The position numbers were made by a program, and so were the translations under genes. Shown here one piece after another: positions 46,423 to 58,045 of a stretch of 64,000 bases of DNA; positions within the stretch are counted from its first letter, which is position 1; each line of letters starts with the position of its first letter. Below the pieces are notes generated by a model. The model ran no database searches. It worked only from the letters and a program-made list of their open reading frames with translations, and had not been told where the DNA came from. The stretch is from Capsicum annuum. Taxonomy: Eukaryota; Streptophyta; Magnoliopsida; Solanales; Solanaceae. The stretch covers positions 120,279,016 through 120,343,015 of the forward strand of contig NC_061120.1 in NCBI RefSeq assembly GCF_002878395.1, given 5' to 3'.

Positions 46423-47645
46423 TGATGAAATTACACCCTTAAGGTGTAAGCGATCATCATCGATATAGTGACCCAACTAGAGTTAGGGTCGAATCCTCAG
46501 GGAATGAAGACACGAATTTAAAGCTTAAGCATTAGAAATCAACTATAAGTTGGTTCGTTTTGTAATTAGAAAAAAACGTGAAAGCAAATTAGGGGCTTTG
46601 TTTGAACATTTTTAGAATTAATGGTTTTATCATAGTGAAGCTGCAATTTCCAAGCTAGCTATTTTTAGAGTCCTACAAAATGTGAATGAGACTTGGGATT
46701 ATGCTTTACTAGGTGTAGGTTCATGAATGGGTAGTCGTGTATTTTTCTAAATTTAGCTAAAAGTCATAGGTTTGCCAGATTATGGGTCTTTGTTGTCAAT
46801 ATGTCAATCAAACACCAAAATAGCATAATGGGTTCTATCAAACACCTCATAAGTATGGCTATTTGAATAATCTAAGGCCTCATTTAGTATTCTTGCATTT
46901 AAGAGATACTATTAAATAAAATAATTCATGTTACTATTTACACCCATTCCTCACCCTTATACCCTTTGTCAAGCATGATATGGTTCAACGGTAATTAGAG
47001 TTTGCAACCTCTAATTCTAAATTAAAACATAATCTCCACATATTTAAGAAAAATCCAATGACAAGAAATTATATACTCATAAAGAGTGAAACTAGAGATT
47101 ATAAAATTCTCTTCAAATTGATCCATTAAACACAAGTTAATACAATATTAAGGCTCCGAATTCAATAAAACTTGAGTCAAAACCATCAATTTGTCACTTG
47201 AAATATCCAATGCTTCTAGGCTTAATATAGTACAAGAATGGTGGATTTGATCTGAAAAACTCATAATTAGCCCCAAAATTGAAGTTCCAGTGAAGTTACG
47301 AAAATGTCATTTCACTAGTGACCTGTTGGCATATGTGCCAGTGCATGTAGATGACTTGCACACATTGCTCACTCATGTGGGTGACATTATTTCTTCTAAA
47401 TCAGCTACCTACGTCTTCATGTCTCTCATGTGTGTGTGAAGGTGGTTCCCAATAACAACTAAACTGTTAAGCTCCGTTTCTCTCATTTTCAACATCTAAT
47501 TAACTTGAATGACTTGCCCAATTTAATTTTCAACCTTTTCCAACACAAATAAGCATTATAACATGAGAATAACCCTGAATAAATGGAAATCATGGTAATT
47601 GAATCTTACAAAGCACTAATAAGTCATTATATTAGTGACTCATCA
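46423..47645 (-). repeat. Tat/Ogre-like LTR
   Basis: On the minus strand it starts TGATGAGTCACTAATATAAT at 47,645 and ends ATTTCATCA at 46,423. Near the end it has TCCCTGAGGATTCGACCC (46,504-46,487), the phrase that precedes the PBS side of Tat/Athila LTRs. Length 1.2 kb. The internal side lies to the right, so this is the 3' LTR. Confidence 0.6.
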
Positions 47646-49130
47646 ACTCTCCAAACATACACTATTACTTTTTCTCGAGTAATCAAGAATAAACACAAGG
47701 AGATTGGGCTTTCATGATTAATAACTATCCAAAAGATAGCTATACTAGATATCTAGGTTAATAAAGTTAAAAAAATATCCCTCAAACATGCCATGGAAAT
47801 GAAGAAACAAAATTTCTTCAATAAGCACGCTTCGATAAAGCAAGGCAAAATAGTATCAAATGAACCTTTCAAATAAAAAATGCTTCTCGAGAGCTGACAC
47901 AAAATTTCAATTATCGTCTCAATTTTCATGATGCAACTTACATTGCCCACTTACCAAAATTATGAGTAAGATATCACCATCCACCCAAAGTATCTATGTC
48001 ACTCATATGCAAGAGTTAGCTTTACACATAGGACATTTTAATTCCCAAGGGAGCTCAAATATTGAAATAATTCACACTCACTGTTGAAAAGAAATACAAG
48101 TAAAACAATTAGAACCATAGTCTTGCCATTCGTGTTGTTTGATGATAATGTATACTTTCCAAGCTCTTATGGGCTTAACTAAAGGTTAAGGTGCGGAAAG
48201 GAATGTATAGATCAAGTGACTGAAAAACCACCTTCAACATAATTTCTTATCATATTCTACACCAAAATTTTCAAATGTTCAACCTTATTCACCTTCAATT
48301 CTTTTCCTTGTTACCTTATCCTCTAGCTTTGTATTTGCCAATAAAAGATCAATATACCACTTTCTTTCTTCAATTTTTTGTTTCTTTGAAGAGCTATTCT
48401 AACCATAAGCCTTTTATTCATCTAATTTCACTTTAAGTTCCAAGGGCTAAGCTATTCGATCTTGTTTTCAAGTACATCTCTTATATCATAAACAAAAGAT
48501 CAGTTAACTAGGTATAAGCATTCCTTGATTCATTCTAGCCTATCCAAATTTCCCAAAAACTAAGAGTTTGAACGACCCCTAAATCTTTCTCACAATTAAG
48601 CAGCTTTCTCCCTAAACTTAGTCTTTCACCTACATTTTCTTAATTAGGAATCATGCGATGGAACAAAAGAGTTCATGTGTCAAGAGAGATTTTCAAAAAT
48701 AGTTTAGCTATCATAGTATGGTTACCACTCAAGAAAGAAATAAAAATGGGAAAAGGCTCAAAAAAGTTAACTAGGGAAAAATATCAAGGTTTGATTTTGG
48801 TCATGTGAATTAAAAATTGCCTCATTTGATCTTCCAAACATAGCTTGCCTAGGATTTCACTTTGAACAAACTCGGGGCAAGTTCTTGACTACACGTATGA
48901 AAGAGATTTATTCGAACACCTCAACACACAAGGAATCATACTTGTAGAGTAGAAAGCTAGTTTCCCAATCAATTTAAGTAATTGACCTTAAAAGTTACAC
49001 TGAGTCAAAGACTCATCCTTCTAAAAAAATACTCAAAAATTAAATTTAGTTATCTTAAATTGAGAGAAAGCTCATAAACTTCCTACCCTTTTTTAAAAAA
49101 ATCTATTTTCTTTGGTTTTTTCTAAAAATC
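47646..49130 (-). other. Probable 3' non-coding part of the Tat/Ogre-like element
   Basis: AT-rich sequence without a coding frame or recognised domain on either strand. Its place next to the LTR start (47,645) makes it the region between pol and the 3' LTR, which is long and non-coding in Tat/Ogre elements. No partner LTR is seen to the right, so the element is truncated. Confidence 0.4.
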
Positions 49131-51041
49131 ATTAAATTGCTTGATAACGATGTTTGAAGGGATTTTTTTGGAACTTTGGAAACTTCAAATTGATTCTATA
49201 CTCAAAAAACTAGATACTTTACCTACGAATATTGCCTCGTCATCTATGATTGGTGATATACCACTCAGTTTGACAAAGAAAATGATAAAATTAAAGGTAA
49301 TAAATGCAAAGAAAAACAAAATTCTGCTCACTTAGAAAGAGCCAAAATTTGAAGAAAATCCTTGGAGTTTATAGAACACGTATGTACATGAGAAGAAAAA
49401 AACAATGCAGAAAATTTATAAGCATCACCACAACTATAAAATCAATGCTAAAAAAATCACAATCGGGTATCATATTATATAAAGAACATGTAATAAGCTC
49501 GACAAGGACAATATTAAACATCATTATCAATATGCCCAACAAGGTCCATATCAATATAAACATCAATCAGTAATAAACAAGCCCTACGAGGGAGAAATCT
49601 AAATAAAAAGCCCTACAAGGGAGAAATGTAGATTAACACAAGAATTTAAAATAGAGTATATCCATACAATCTATCAAATGAACTAAGTATAGACCATTGA
49701 ATAAGAAATAAAAAGGCCCACCCCCACTATATGTCATTGTATTTTCTCTAATGCAAACATGAAAAAAGAGAAAAAAAATGGTAAAAGTGCTTTGTGGCAC
49801 AATAGGAGCTCGGTTCCACGTCCGTAGATGGCTATACTAGAACATTAGGAGACTTTTTAGATTGGGTTCTGCTAGCTGGGTCAGCAATCAAAAGCATCTC
49901 ATCAACACGCCAGGAGCTAGATCTAGCCCCAACTGTCATCACATGCTTCACATATTATCACCATTATGTGCATGTCCAAATAAGTCTGAAGAAGAAACTA
50001 TTGGCCCCTTAGTAATAGGAGGAATAACTATCCCCACCTATTAAAGGGTAAATAAGGGACACTTGGTGTGAAAATACCCACATAGACCATCACGATAAGC
50101 ACTCAAATAAGAAAACCTCTCACAACCCATATTCTCTCTGCTGTGGATAATCTCTACTTATTATTTACCATTAAGACTTATAGAGGTGCTAAACTCTGCT
50201 CAATATCAGTCTAAATAAACTAGGAGATATCGACTACCAATCGTGAAAAATACTATTATTTGCCAGAGTCGTGAAAGCAAGTTTAGCATACATGATAGTT
50301 GAAGATAGAGGTGATTGGGTAGATCGAGTATATTATGTGGTGCTCAAAGAACAAAGATCATTTGTAGAAGCCTGGAGAGCATTCGAAATAAGTAAAGGAA
50401 CTTATTATGAACCTTTACGTCATTTTTTTTATTTTTACATATTTTTTTCCATTCAGAGCTTTCGTATAGCTGCCACAAATCATTTGTGACTTACTAGAGA
50501 TAATAGTTCAGTTATCAGGCTATTCGTTTGTTTTATAGAGCAAATTCCTTATTTTGAAGTATTTGTTAGTAAGAATGGGCTACTGGGGAAAATTCTAGTT
50601 TAAAGACATTATATGCCAATTCTCGTTTTCCATCAATTCTAGATCATAAAATTAGGATAGGAGGATTTTTGTTTTAGGTCCCAAGGTATTAAAACTCTTT
50701 CCGATCTACTAGCTTGAAATTGATACAAATAGCCCTTGGGTGTGAGGCCCAAATTTTGTCAAAATAACCTTGGACAAAATTTTTTACTATTCCATTGAGT
50801 GCACAATATTGAATTTGATAGGGTAGCATAGTGTATTTGTATTTAAGGAATTCCCAATTAATCTCGCTGTGTCGATGAAAACAATGAAAAATTCCATGTT
50901 CCAGCTGGTGCATCCACTAAATTTCCCCTTTGTGTCCTATATCGTAGGCCACATTAGCAGCTATCCAATTGATTCAGTGGCCTTGGATTGCCTACTGAGT
51001 CGCTTTATCAATAGTCTGACCCCTAATGTAATTGTTGCTTT
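49131..51041. other. Unassigned 1.9 kb
   Basis: I recognise nothing here. Visible items: a 27-28-bp direct duplication at 49,577-49,632 (AAGCCCTACGAGGGAGAAAT, then AAGCCCTACAAGGGAGAAAT), an 89-residue lysine-rich open stretch (49,304-49,573) that is probably chance in A-rich DNA, and a 72-residue frame at 50,271-50,489 whose first 50 residues (with VEDRGDWVDRVYYVVLK) have normal protein composition but match nothing I know. Confidence 0.5.
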
Positions 51042-52202
51042 TGTAGTAACCTCTCTACTTTAGCGGTATGACATACCCAAGTAGGTACCCCTTTAGAGGT
51101 ACTTGTCCTCTTGAGTGGTGACAGTTTAAGAGGTCAAGTAAAAACATAATCAGAATGTTCCGTGATCTTAGAGGGATGATTTTAAAAGTGTGATATCATA
51201 AGTGAACCTCACTTAGGATTATTACATGATTTTGACCCAAATCATAAATATGAAATGTAGGTATCTTTGTACACATATTAATGAGTACATTACCATTTAG
51301 ATAGCTTAGCATCATGTCAAAGCTTCTCGAAATAGAAAATAAATGATTTAGTGGAATTCATCAGGCCTTCTTCAGCGTCCATGAAGGTTAGATTTACCTT
51401 TCTTATGGATTGAGCTAAATTGTAGTTTATATATGATTTTATACTAGATTTGAGTTTGAAATTAGGACTTGTAGTTATATTTATTGTGAATTTAATTGAT
51501 TAGATGATTTAAAGTCTATGATTAGGAATAATTGACTTAGCTACACATTGTTTACGTAGAATTTCTTTCATATGACTAAAATATGGATTATTTAATATCT
51601 AATAGGAAAATTAGATACCTTAGCATAGTTTAAGGTTGCCTAATTCAGGTAAAATTTTCCTTCGAATGGAATATGGGGATTATAAGTAGTCCCCTTACCC
51701 ATCTTAGGCCAAGACTGGAATTACCTCTTTGTAAACTCAATATTTATGTTATATTTCCTTTAATTTATATCCTAAAGCTTGAGAAGGTTTAGATACATGG
51801 TGTTTTATTCTAATTTGTCAATTGTAAGATGATATTAGTTTCAATTTGAATCCGATAATTTTTTATACTAAGATCGGTGATTCCGGCATTTTCATGACTT
51901 AAGTTTTAGTTCAACTCTAGCAAATGAGGATGTGAGTTATGGTTAAAATCCAACAAATGTTGATATAACTTTCTATTCATGTCTGACTTTAAGAGTTTAT
52001 CAACGAATGTTCCAAAATTGGTTTGAGTATGATATTTACTGTATGAAAGTTTCCACGATTATAATTTTAAGATATCACTACTTAGTATAATTTTTGTTAT
52101 TACTTTTTTTACGGTACCCTCTGGCCTTATGGGGGCCCTCATTGGGTCATTTGCATTATTGCACCTTCTAGAAAGTTATGTAAATGTACTTATCCAATTC
52201 CT

Positions 52203-52218
52203 TATTATTATTATTATT
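52203..52218. repeat. (ATT)n microsatellite
   Basis: Five TAT/ATT repeats inside the LTR. Ordinary simple repeat. Confidence 0.8.
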
Positions 52219-52514
52219 CCATTTATTTAATTTTACTATTTTCAGCACTATTCTAGGTTTTCCACTTCTATTGACTTAGTTAAATTATGTCGCATTTTAT
52301 TATATTTACATTATGATATATCTTAGTTTGCCGATGATTCCTACTGAGTACCCATGTCTTTGGTACTTATACTATACTTTATTTAAGTGTAGATCTAAGT
52401 ACTACAGACCACTGTTGATAGTGAGATTTTTGTTGGTCAAAGTTCGGAGATTGGGTGATCTCCCAAAGCTAGAATTGACCTTTTCTCATTCTCCCATTTT
52501 TTTAGTTTTTATCT

Positions 52515-52640
52515 TTTCTAAACTAAGGGTCTATCAGAAATAGCCTCTCTACTTTTTCAGAGGTAGTGGTATGGACTGCGTATATCTTACCCTCCCCACA
52601 CTCCACTTTGTGCGAATACGCTGGGTTTGTGGTTGTTGTC
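52515..52640 (+). repeat. SINE-like / RTE 3'-tail insertion in LTR
   Basis: Contains GGGTCTATCAGAAATAGCCT, CTCTACTTTTTCAGAGGTAG, GGACTGCGTATATCTTACC, CCCCACACTCCACTTTGTG and GCTGGGTTTGTGGTTGTTG. The order matches the tail at 18,009-18,125 (minus). No 5' tRNA-like part or clear TSD was found, so SINE versus truncated RTE LINE cannot be decided. Confidence 0.68.
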
Positions 52641-52932
52641 CTTGTACCATTTCTTAAATTTTATCTATTTACTTGATAGTACTTGTATCTCTCAAATTAT
52701 AGGCTCTTGTATTGTCATAATTCAGTCAGAGGATGTTATTATTTCTCTATGTTTCTCTTTCGTTATACTCTTATTTTATGATTTATGGCTTCTAGTTATT
52801 TATTTACACTTTTTCGACATTTATACCATTTCCCACAAAATTAGCCTATTGTATAAAGCTCTAGGCTATGGTTTAGCTTACCTACTGGTGGAATAAAGAA
52901 GGTGCCATCCAGACTCATAAATTAGTTCATGA

Positions 52933-52950
52933 AAAATTGGTATCAATGTG
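52933..52950 (+). other. Primer binding site, initiator Met-tRNA type
   Basis: ATTGGTATCAATGTGCTAGG at 52,936 resembles TTGGTATCAGAGC-CTAGG. The leader that follows has GTCTAGTAGAGTC (52,987-52,999), the first half of the leader box seen at 21,874 and 60,209. Confidence 0.7.
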
Positions 52951-53569
52951 CTAGGTTCACTAGTGTTATTAGTACAAGAGCAAGTGTCTAGTAGAGTCAC
53001 ATGGATCAAAACAATGGCATTGTTTCTTATCATTCAAAGGATATATTACATTCATAGAATATCATCATTTACTTCACTTATTTGGTGCTAAGAGTCTAAG
53101 TTAGTTTCTAATGATTTCATTAGTTTCACACTTTTGTAGATGTCTACATTGCATGCTAACACTACATAAGACAAGGATCCTATGTCCATAACTAAGGATC
53201 CTATAGGAGTGAATGGATGACCTAGAGGTCGAGAACAACTGAGGGATGTATCCTCAATCAGATATGATGTTAGGGATCCTTGGCCAAAATCTTTTCCTGC
53301 TCCCATACAAATGATTCCTCAAAACATGCTAGTGGTGGGCTAGGGGCCAACCCCAACACCACTAAAGTTTATTTTGTCATCACTTCTTAGGGATGGATTA
53401 GTTCAGCTTTTGGGATTAGTTGGTGGTGCAACATATAATGGTGCTCAATCTATAAAATGAAGTTGTATCGAGGTAGAAGCGCAAACAGTACTTGTGGATC
53501 CTAGAGATGAGATTTCTCTAGTGTCGATAGTTTCCCAGCCAAAAGTTGCCTAACTACTATGTCTATTGA

Positions 53570-54340
53570 GAAGATGAACATGTTGGGTACATTTTGTATA
53601 TCAACTCTACCTACATTTTTTGGGGTACCAGAAGAGGATTCTTATGTGTTCTTTGTTGCTTGAGAGGATAAGATCCATACTTTTATCGTAGCAAGACTCA
53701 TGGTATGGACTACACTATTTTTTAGTTGGATTTAAAATTTTGGCATTGGTGGAGGTGTTATGTTAAATCTACGCTAGCTGGATTTTCGTTTATGTGGACA
53801 GAGTTCTGTGCGGTCATTTTGGAGAAGTATACTCCTTGTTGTCTTAAAGATTGTTTTAGGAACCAATTCTTGACATTGGAGGGTTGCATGACTACTATAG
53901 AGTATGAGGCTCAATTTCATGAGTTTGTATGGCATGCTATATCTGTCTTACAGATAGAGTATGATCATCTTCGTTACTTTATTTGGGTATTGAGGCTTTC
54001 TCTTTGCAAGGCTACCTAGAGTTTGGTTTCTATTGGTTGATATTTTATTGAGGTTTATAATCATGTATAGATATGGAGGAGATGCATCGCGAGGCTCAAA
54101 GAGACAATAATAAGAGACCGTGATATTAGGGTTTTTTTAGTGGGGGTCAGAGAGGCTTACAATTTTAAAGCAGGGTTCTTAGGGTATGTACCATCCACAT
54201 CGGCCTTACAAACATAAAGGTCATCTAGTAGGCCTGTTCATGTCACACTTCATATTACAGATAGTGGCCAATCTAGTTACAAGGATCATCTTAGCAACAT
54301 CCGAGAGGTTCATCTTCTAGGGATTATAGCCATGGTGGTT
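53570..54340 (+). pseudogene. gag: Chromovirus gag, degenerate
   Basis: 53,580-53,650 reads LGTFCISTLPTFFGVPEED, a Gag N-terminal phrase. 53,726-54,019 (97 open residues) gives the core: WTEFCAVILEKYTPCCLKD, FRNQFLTLEGCMTTIEYEAQFHEF, YFIWVLRLSL. The later part towards 54,340 is glutamine/arginine rich but broken. It is the same type of Gag as the segment at 33,145-33,400. Confidence 0.8.
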
Positions 54341-54459
54341 ATTTTAATTTAGCTAGATCTATTGGTTTTAATACAATTCATGGAGCATGTTTTGATTTGG
54401 GGCCTTCATTTATTTCTCTAAAGACTGCCCTAGGCATAGAGCAGTTGTTCGGCAGCTTA

Positions 54460-55170
54460 TATTATTCTACAAATTTGGAAAGTACCTCCTCTAGGTAGTG
54501 GTGGTATATATGGTTGCCAGAGTAGTTCGTACGATGCTTGTGAAGGTCCTTAGGTAGGTACGACAAAAGATTTACTAGGCTCCCTGTCAGGTGGAGGTTG
54601 AGGTAAGTTGTATGCCCTACTTGATAGATCAAAGGTAGAGTCTTCAAATGTTGTTATCATATATACAATTTCAATATGCCATAAGCTAGCTTTTAATTTA
54701 TTTGATCTAAGATCCACTTATTCTTATGTAATTTCTTACTATGGACCACAATTACAGTTATCTTGGGATTTTTTATCTATGATGTTATGTATATCTATTC
54801 TCGTGTGTGATTATTTAATAGTGGATAAGGTTTATAGATTTTATTTTGTGATTATTCAAGAGTTTGATACTCATGATGATCTTATTGTGATATATATGGT
54901 GGATTTTGATGTGATTTTTTGACATGGACTAGTTAACCCCCTATCATGCAATCTTGGATTATTTTGCCAAGACCATTACTTTAGCAATGATTGGCGTACC
55001 CATAGTTTAGTATCAGGGATCTTTTATCTAGGAGCCGATGAGGAATATTTCTTACGTTTGAGATAGGAGACTTATATTGTAGGGTTGTAAGTCTTACCTC
55101 TTTTATATTCATATTGCTAGTATGGAGAGTCCATCGCTTGAGTCTGTTCCTAGTCTCTAGGATTTTCTGG
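54460..55170 (+). pseudogene. pol: Chromovirus aspartic protease, degenerate
   Basis: 54,608-54,922 is open for 104 residues: YALLDRSKVESSNV, FDLRSTYSYVISYYG (54,690-54,734, where the catalytic D-P-G is D-L-R), LSMMLCISILVCDYLIVDKVYRFYFVII and LIVIYMVDFDVIF. After a stop, the connector with TKTITLAM-like and ESVPSL sequences continues to about 55,165. Active-site glycine is replaced by arginine, so it is inactive. Confidence 0.8.
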
Positions 55171-55229
55171 ATATTTTTACCTGTCGATCTACCTTGTCTT
55201 CCTCTTGAGTGTGATATTTAGTTTTTTAT

Positions 55230-55910
55230 TGATATTTGAGTTGAGCACTTGGCCAAATTCAATTATACCTACCGTATGGTTCTTGCTTAACTTATAAAGT
55301 TGAATTCTCAACTTCAGGATCCTTCAGGTAATGTTTTTATTTATTTGAGTGTCACCTTATGGTGCTCCTATCTTTTCATGAATAAGAATGATAGTTACTT
55401 GCATATATGTATTGATTATAGGCAACTTAATAAGGTGATAATGAAAAATTGGTATCATATGCCTTACATTTATGATTTATTTGATCAACTTCAGGAAGTA
55501 ATGGTGTTCTCTGTGATTTCCTTGCGGTTTGGTTATCATTAGTTGAGGATTCGGGCCAAGGAATTCCCAAAGAAAGATTTCAAGACTCACTATGGAATTT
55601 TGAGTTCCTAGTGATATGTTTTGTGTTGGCTAATGCCCCAGCAGCATTCATGGACTTGTTGAACAACATCTTATGGAATTATTTAAATTCTTTTTTGGTT
55701 GTTTTCATCAATGACATACTTGTAAATTTGAGGATTAGGTATAAACTTGTGTAGCTTTTGAGGATTATGCTTCAGACTTTCAGAGATCATAGGCTTTTTG
55801 CCAAATGCTCAAAGTTTGAGTTCTTGCTCGAGTTGGTGTAAATCCTAAGGCATGTAGTGCCTAAGGATAGGATTATGGTAGACCTAGTGATGATTGATGT
55901 TGTTCGTGAT
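55230..55910 (+). pseudogene. pol: Chromovirus reverse transcriptase, degenerate
   Basis: 55,300-55,542: LNSQLQDP, HICIDYRQLNKVIMKN (55,401-55,448), YIYDLFDQLQ, FSVISLRFGYH. Then QLRIRAKEFPKKDFKTHYG, a broken APAAFMDLLN segment and FLVVFINDILV at 55,689-55,721. As in the minus-strand element, the catalytic FIDD reads FIND, here from codons ATC AAT GAC. Frameshifts and stops are frequent. Confidence 0.82.
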
Positions 55911-56039
55911 TGAGCCATACCTACATCTCTATTGGAGGTTTGCAACTTTATTAGTTTACCCAGTTACTATAGGAGGTTTGTTATGGGTTTCTCTACTATT
56001 GTAGCATAGATAACCAGATTGACTCGAAAAGATTTTTTT

Positions 56040-56500
56040 TAAGTAGTTTGAGGAGCGTGAGTTAATCTTTCAGAAGCTCAATAGATTACTCACTTTAGCT
56101 CGTATATTGGCTTTTCCTGTTGTAGGCAACAAATTCACCATATATTTTGATGTTTTTAACATTGGCTTGGATTATGTATTAATGTATTAGGTTCAAGTTA
56201 TTGCTTATTTATCGAGGAAAAATGAAGGTGCACAAGTGCAACTAGCCCACTCATGATTTAGAGTTGGTGACTATAGTTTTGTGCTTAAGATTTGCAGGAA
56301 TTATTTATATAGAGTGTAGTGTGAGATCAATAGCGATCACTATAGTTCTAAGTATCTATGACCCAGAGAGATCTTATTTTTATGTTGTGTATATGGATGG
56401 AGTAGATTAAGGTTTAGAACATCTCTATTATATACCATCTGGGTAAGGCGAACGTGGTAGCGGATGCCTTGAGATGAAAGGCATTGAGTATGTGTAGCTT
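56040..56500 (+). pseudogene. pol: Chromovirus RNase H region, degenerate
   Basis: Short pieces in changing frames: FEERELIFQKLNRLLTLA, LAFPVVGNKFTIYFDVFNIGLDYVL (56,108-56,187), a YLSRKNEGAQVQLAHS region, and the YHLGKANVVADAL motif at 56,437-56,475. Order and distances fit Ty3/gypsy pol. Confidence 0.75.
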
Positions 56501-56559
56501 GTGTCTATATCATTTTCATAAAGACCATTCACGTAAGACATCCAGTCCTTAGCCAACAA

Positions 56560-57550
56560 ATAATTCAACTTGATATTTCTGACCCTAGCACGTTTCTTGC
56601 TAGTGTGCATGAGGTTTGCCGTGCTTGAGCAGATTTGAAGTCACAGTTTGAGGATATAAGACTTTGTATTGTTTATGATAAGGTGCTAAGTGGCGTGAGT
56701 AGGAGGGCTACTATAGATTCTAAAGGTATTCTAAGATATGATATCCATATTTTTGTTCTGAGGGTTGGTGAATTGATTAAATCAATATTTCTTTAGGCTC
56801 ACATCTCTAAATATTCTATTCACGCTGGTATAACTAAGATTTATTGAGATCTGAAGCAACATTATTGGTGGAGTTGCATAAAGAGAGATGTGCACAACTT
56901 TGTAGCTCATTGCGTATGTTGTTAGCAGTTGAAGGCCAAGTATTAGAGTCCTATTGGCCAGGCTTAGTAATTGCCTATTCCTAAGTGGAAGTGGGAGCAT
57001 ATCACTATGGATTTCAGTAGTTGTTTGCCTTGCACCTCCCATGTTAACAATGGTATTTGGGTTATTATCGATTGGTTAACCAGGTCAACACTGTTTATTT
57101 CTTTTTAGATGTCCTTTAGTGCTGAGAGGTTATCCCATATCTATGTTCGTAAGATAGTTCTCTTACATGGAATGCCTAAATCCATTGTGTCAAACTGGGG
57201 TGTAGTATTCACTTATAGATTTTCAACAAAGGTTGGGTATTCCTATGGATCTTAGCACAACTTTTAACCCTTAAACTAACGGCTAGTTAGAGCAAATGAT
57301 TCAGGTTCTCAAAGTTATGATATGAGCCTATGTTATAGATTTTGGAGGTGAGTAGGAGCAACGCTAAGCTTCGACAGATTTTGTGTATAATAAAATCTAG
57401 CACTGGAGTATTGAGAAGGCACTATTTGAGAATATATATGGTAAATTTTGTTGATCTCTAATTGGACGATTTGAGACCTTCTAGTGGTACTGACTAGGTT
57501 TAGGAGTCATTGGATAGAGTCAGGGTTATTCAGGATAGGCTGAGGGCCGT
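56560..57550 (+). pseudogene. pol: Chromovirus integrase, truncated by the element at 57,551
   Basis: Pieces: LISKYSIH-GITKIY--LKQHYWW (56,797-56,870), KRDVHNFVAHCVCC-QLKAKY (56,880-56,943), KWKWEHITMDFSSCLP (56,983-57,030) with the first catalytic Asp, RSTLFISF, the KSIVSN-G second-Asp block with D to N (about 57,178-57,200), and near 57,500 LDRVRVIQDRLRAV. Coding homology ends exactly where a new LTR begins, so the remaining integrase and the 3' LTR are displaced beyond the window. Confidence 0.78.
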
Positions 57551-57814
57551 TGTAATACCCCATAGAATTGTTAAGCTTAATTCATCCGTTTAGGCTTGCC
57601 AATGGGTCTTAGACTTAGAAATGTTTTGTTATGTTGCCAGACTTAGTTTATTTCTTTCCTTCAAAAATTGGCAACCTCATTTCATGACATTAATATCCCT
57701 CAATGGTCCATATTTTTTTTGATTCATGATCTGAGAGGTCAATAGGTGTTCCCAAACAAGTTTTAAATTTTTTAGAACTCATTTAGACCACATTTGGTGT
57801 CCGAAAACAATAGA

Positions 57815-57975
57815 CCAATGCGATCTTGGCGTGCCGCATTGCCTATTGCATTAGTTAACATTGTTGTAGGTTTCCAGAGTCAAAACTACTGAGTCTTAGA
57901 GCGATCATAGCACGACGCGTTGAGTATCGCATCGATGGAATCGACTCATCGCGTCTGCAATCGCATTGGTGCCGA
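57815..57975. repeat. CG-rich short-word cluster in LTR
   Basis: Words ATGCGAT, GGCGTGCCGCATT, GAGCGATCA, CACGACGCGTTG, TATCGCATCGATGG and CATCGCGTCTGC occur within 160 bases, many partly palindromic, in otherwise CpG-poor LTR DNA. They resemble each other and their complements. They lie about 60-220 bases upstream of the TATA box. Confidence 0.6.
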
Positions 57976-58037
57976 GTTTCAGTCATTAAATGTCTGCATC
58001 TTTAAGGGAAAAAAGGTCAATTCACCCCGTTCCCCCC

Positions 58038-58045
58038 TATATAAG
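58038..58045 (+). promoter_or_regulatory. TATA box of LTR promoter
   Basis: TATATAAG at about 490 bases into the LTR, preceded by a C-rich stretch. In plant LTRs the transcription start lies roughly 30 bases further on, so the R region would begin near 58,070. The homologous position in the LTR at 19,537 has only CTATAAC. Confidence 0.6.

Larger units (their letters stand above)
51042..52929 (+). repeat. 5' LTR of plus-strand chromovirus (left)
   Basis: The right end is well placed: TAGCTTACCTACTGGTGG (52,875), GTGCCATCCAGACTCATAAA and then a PBS, the same order as in chromovirus LTR ends. The middle carries a GCGTCCATGAAGG word (51,377). The start at 51,042 (TGTAGTAACC) is a guess from family LTR starts; no 3' LTR is available to check because the element is cut at 57,550. 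Confidence 0.5.

Noticed and set aside
49304..49573. 89-residue lysine-rich open stretch
   Set aside because: A-rich DNA gives long Lys/Asn/Ile frames by chance; no motif, no similarity.
52627..52896. 89-residue hydrophobic open stretch
   Set aside because: Sits in the terminal part of an LTR after a SINE-like insert; T-rich composition explains the apparent membrane segments.
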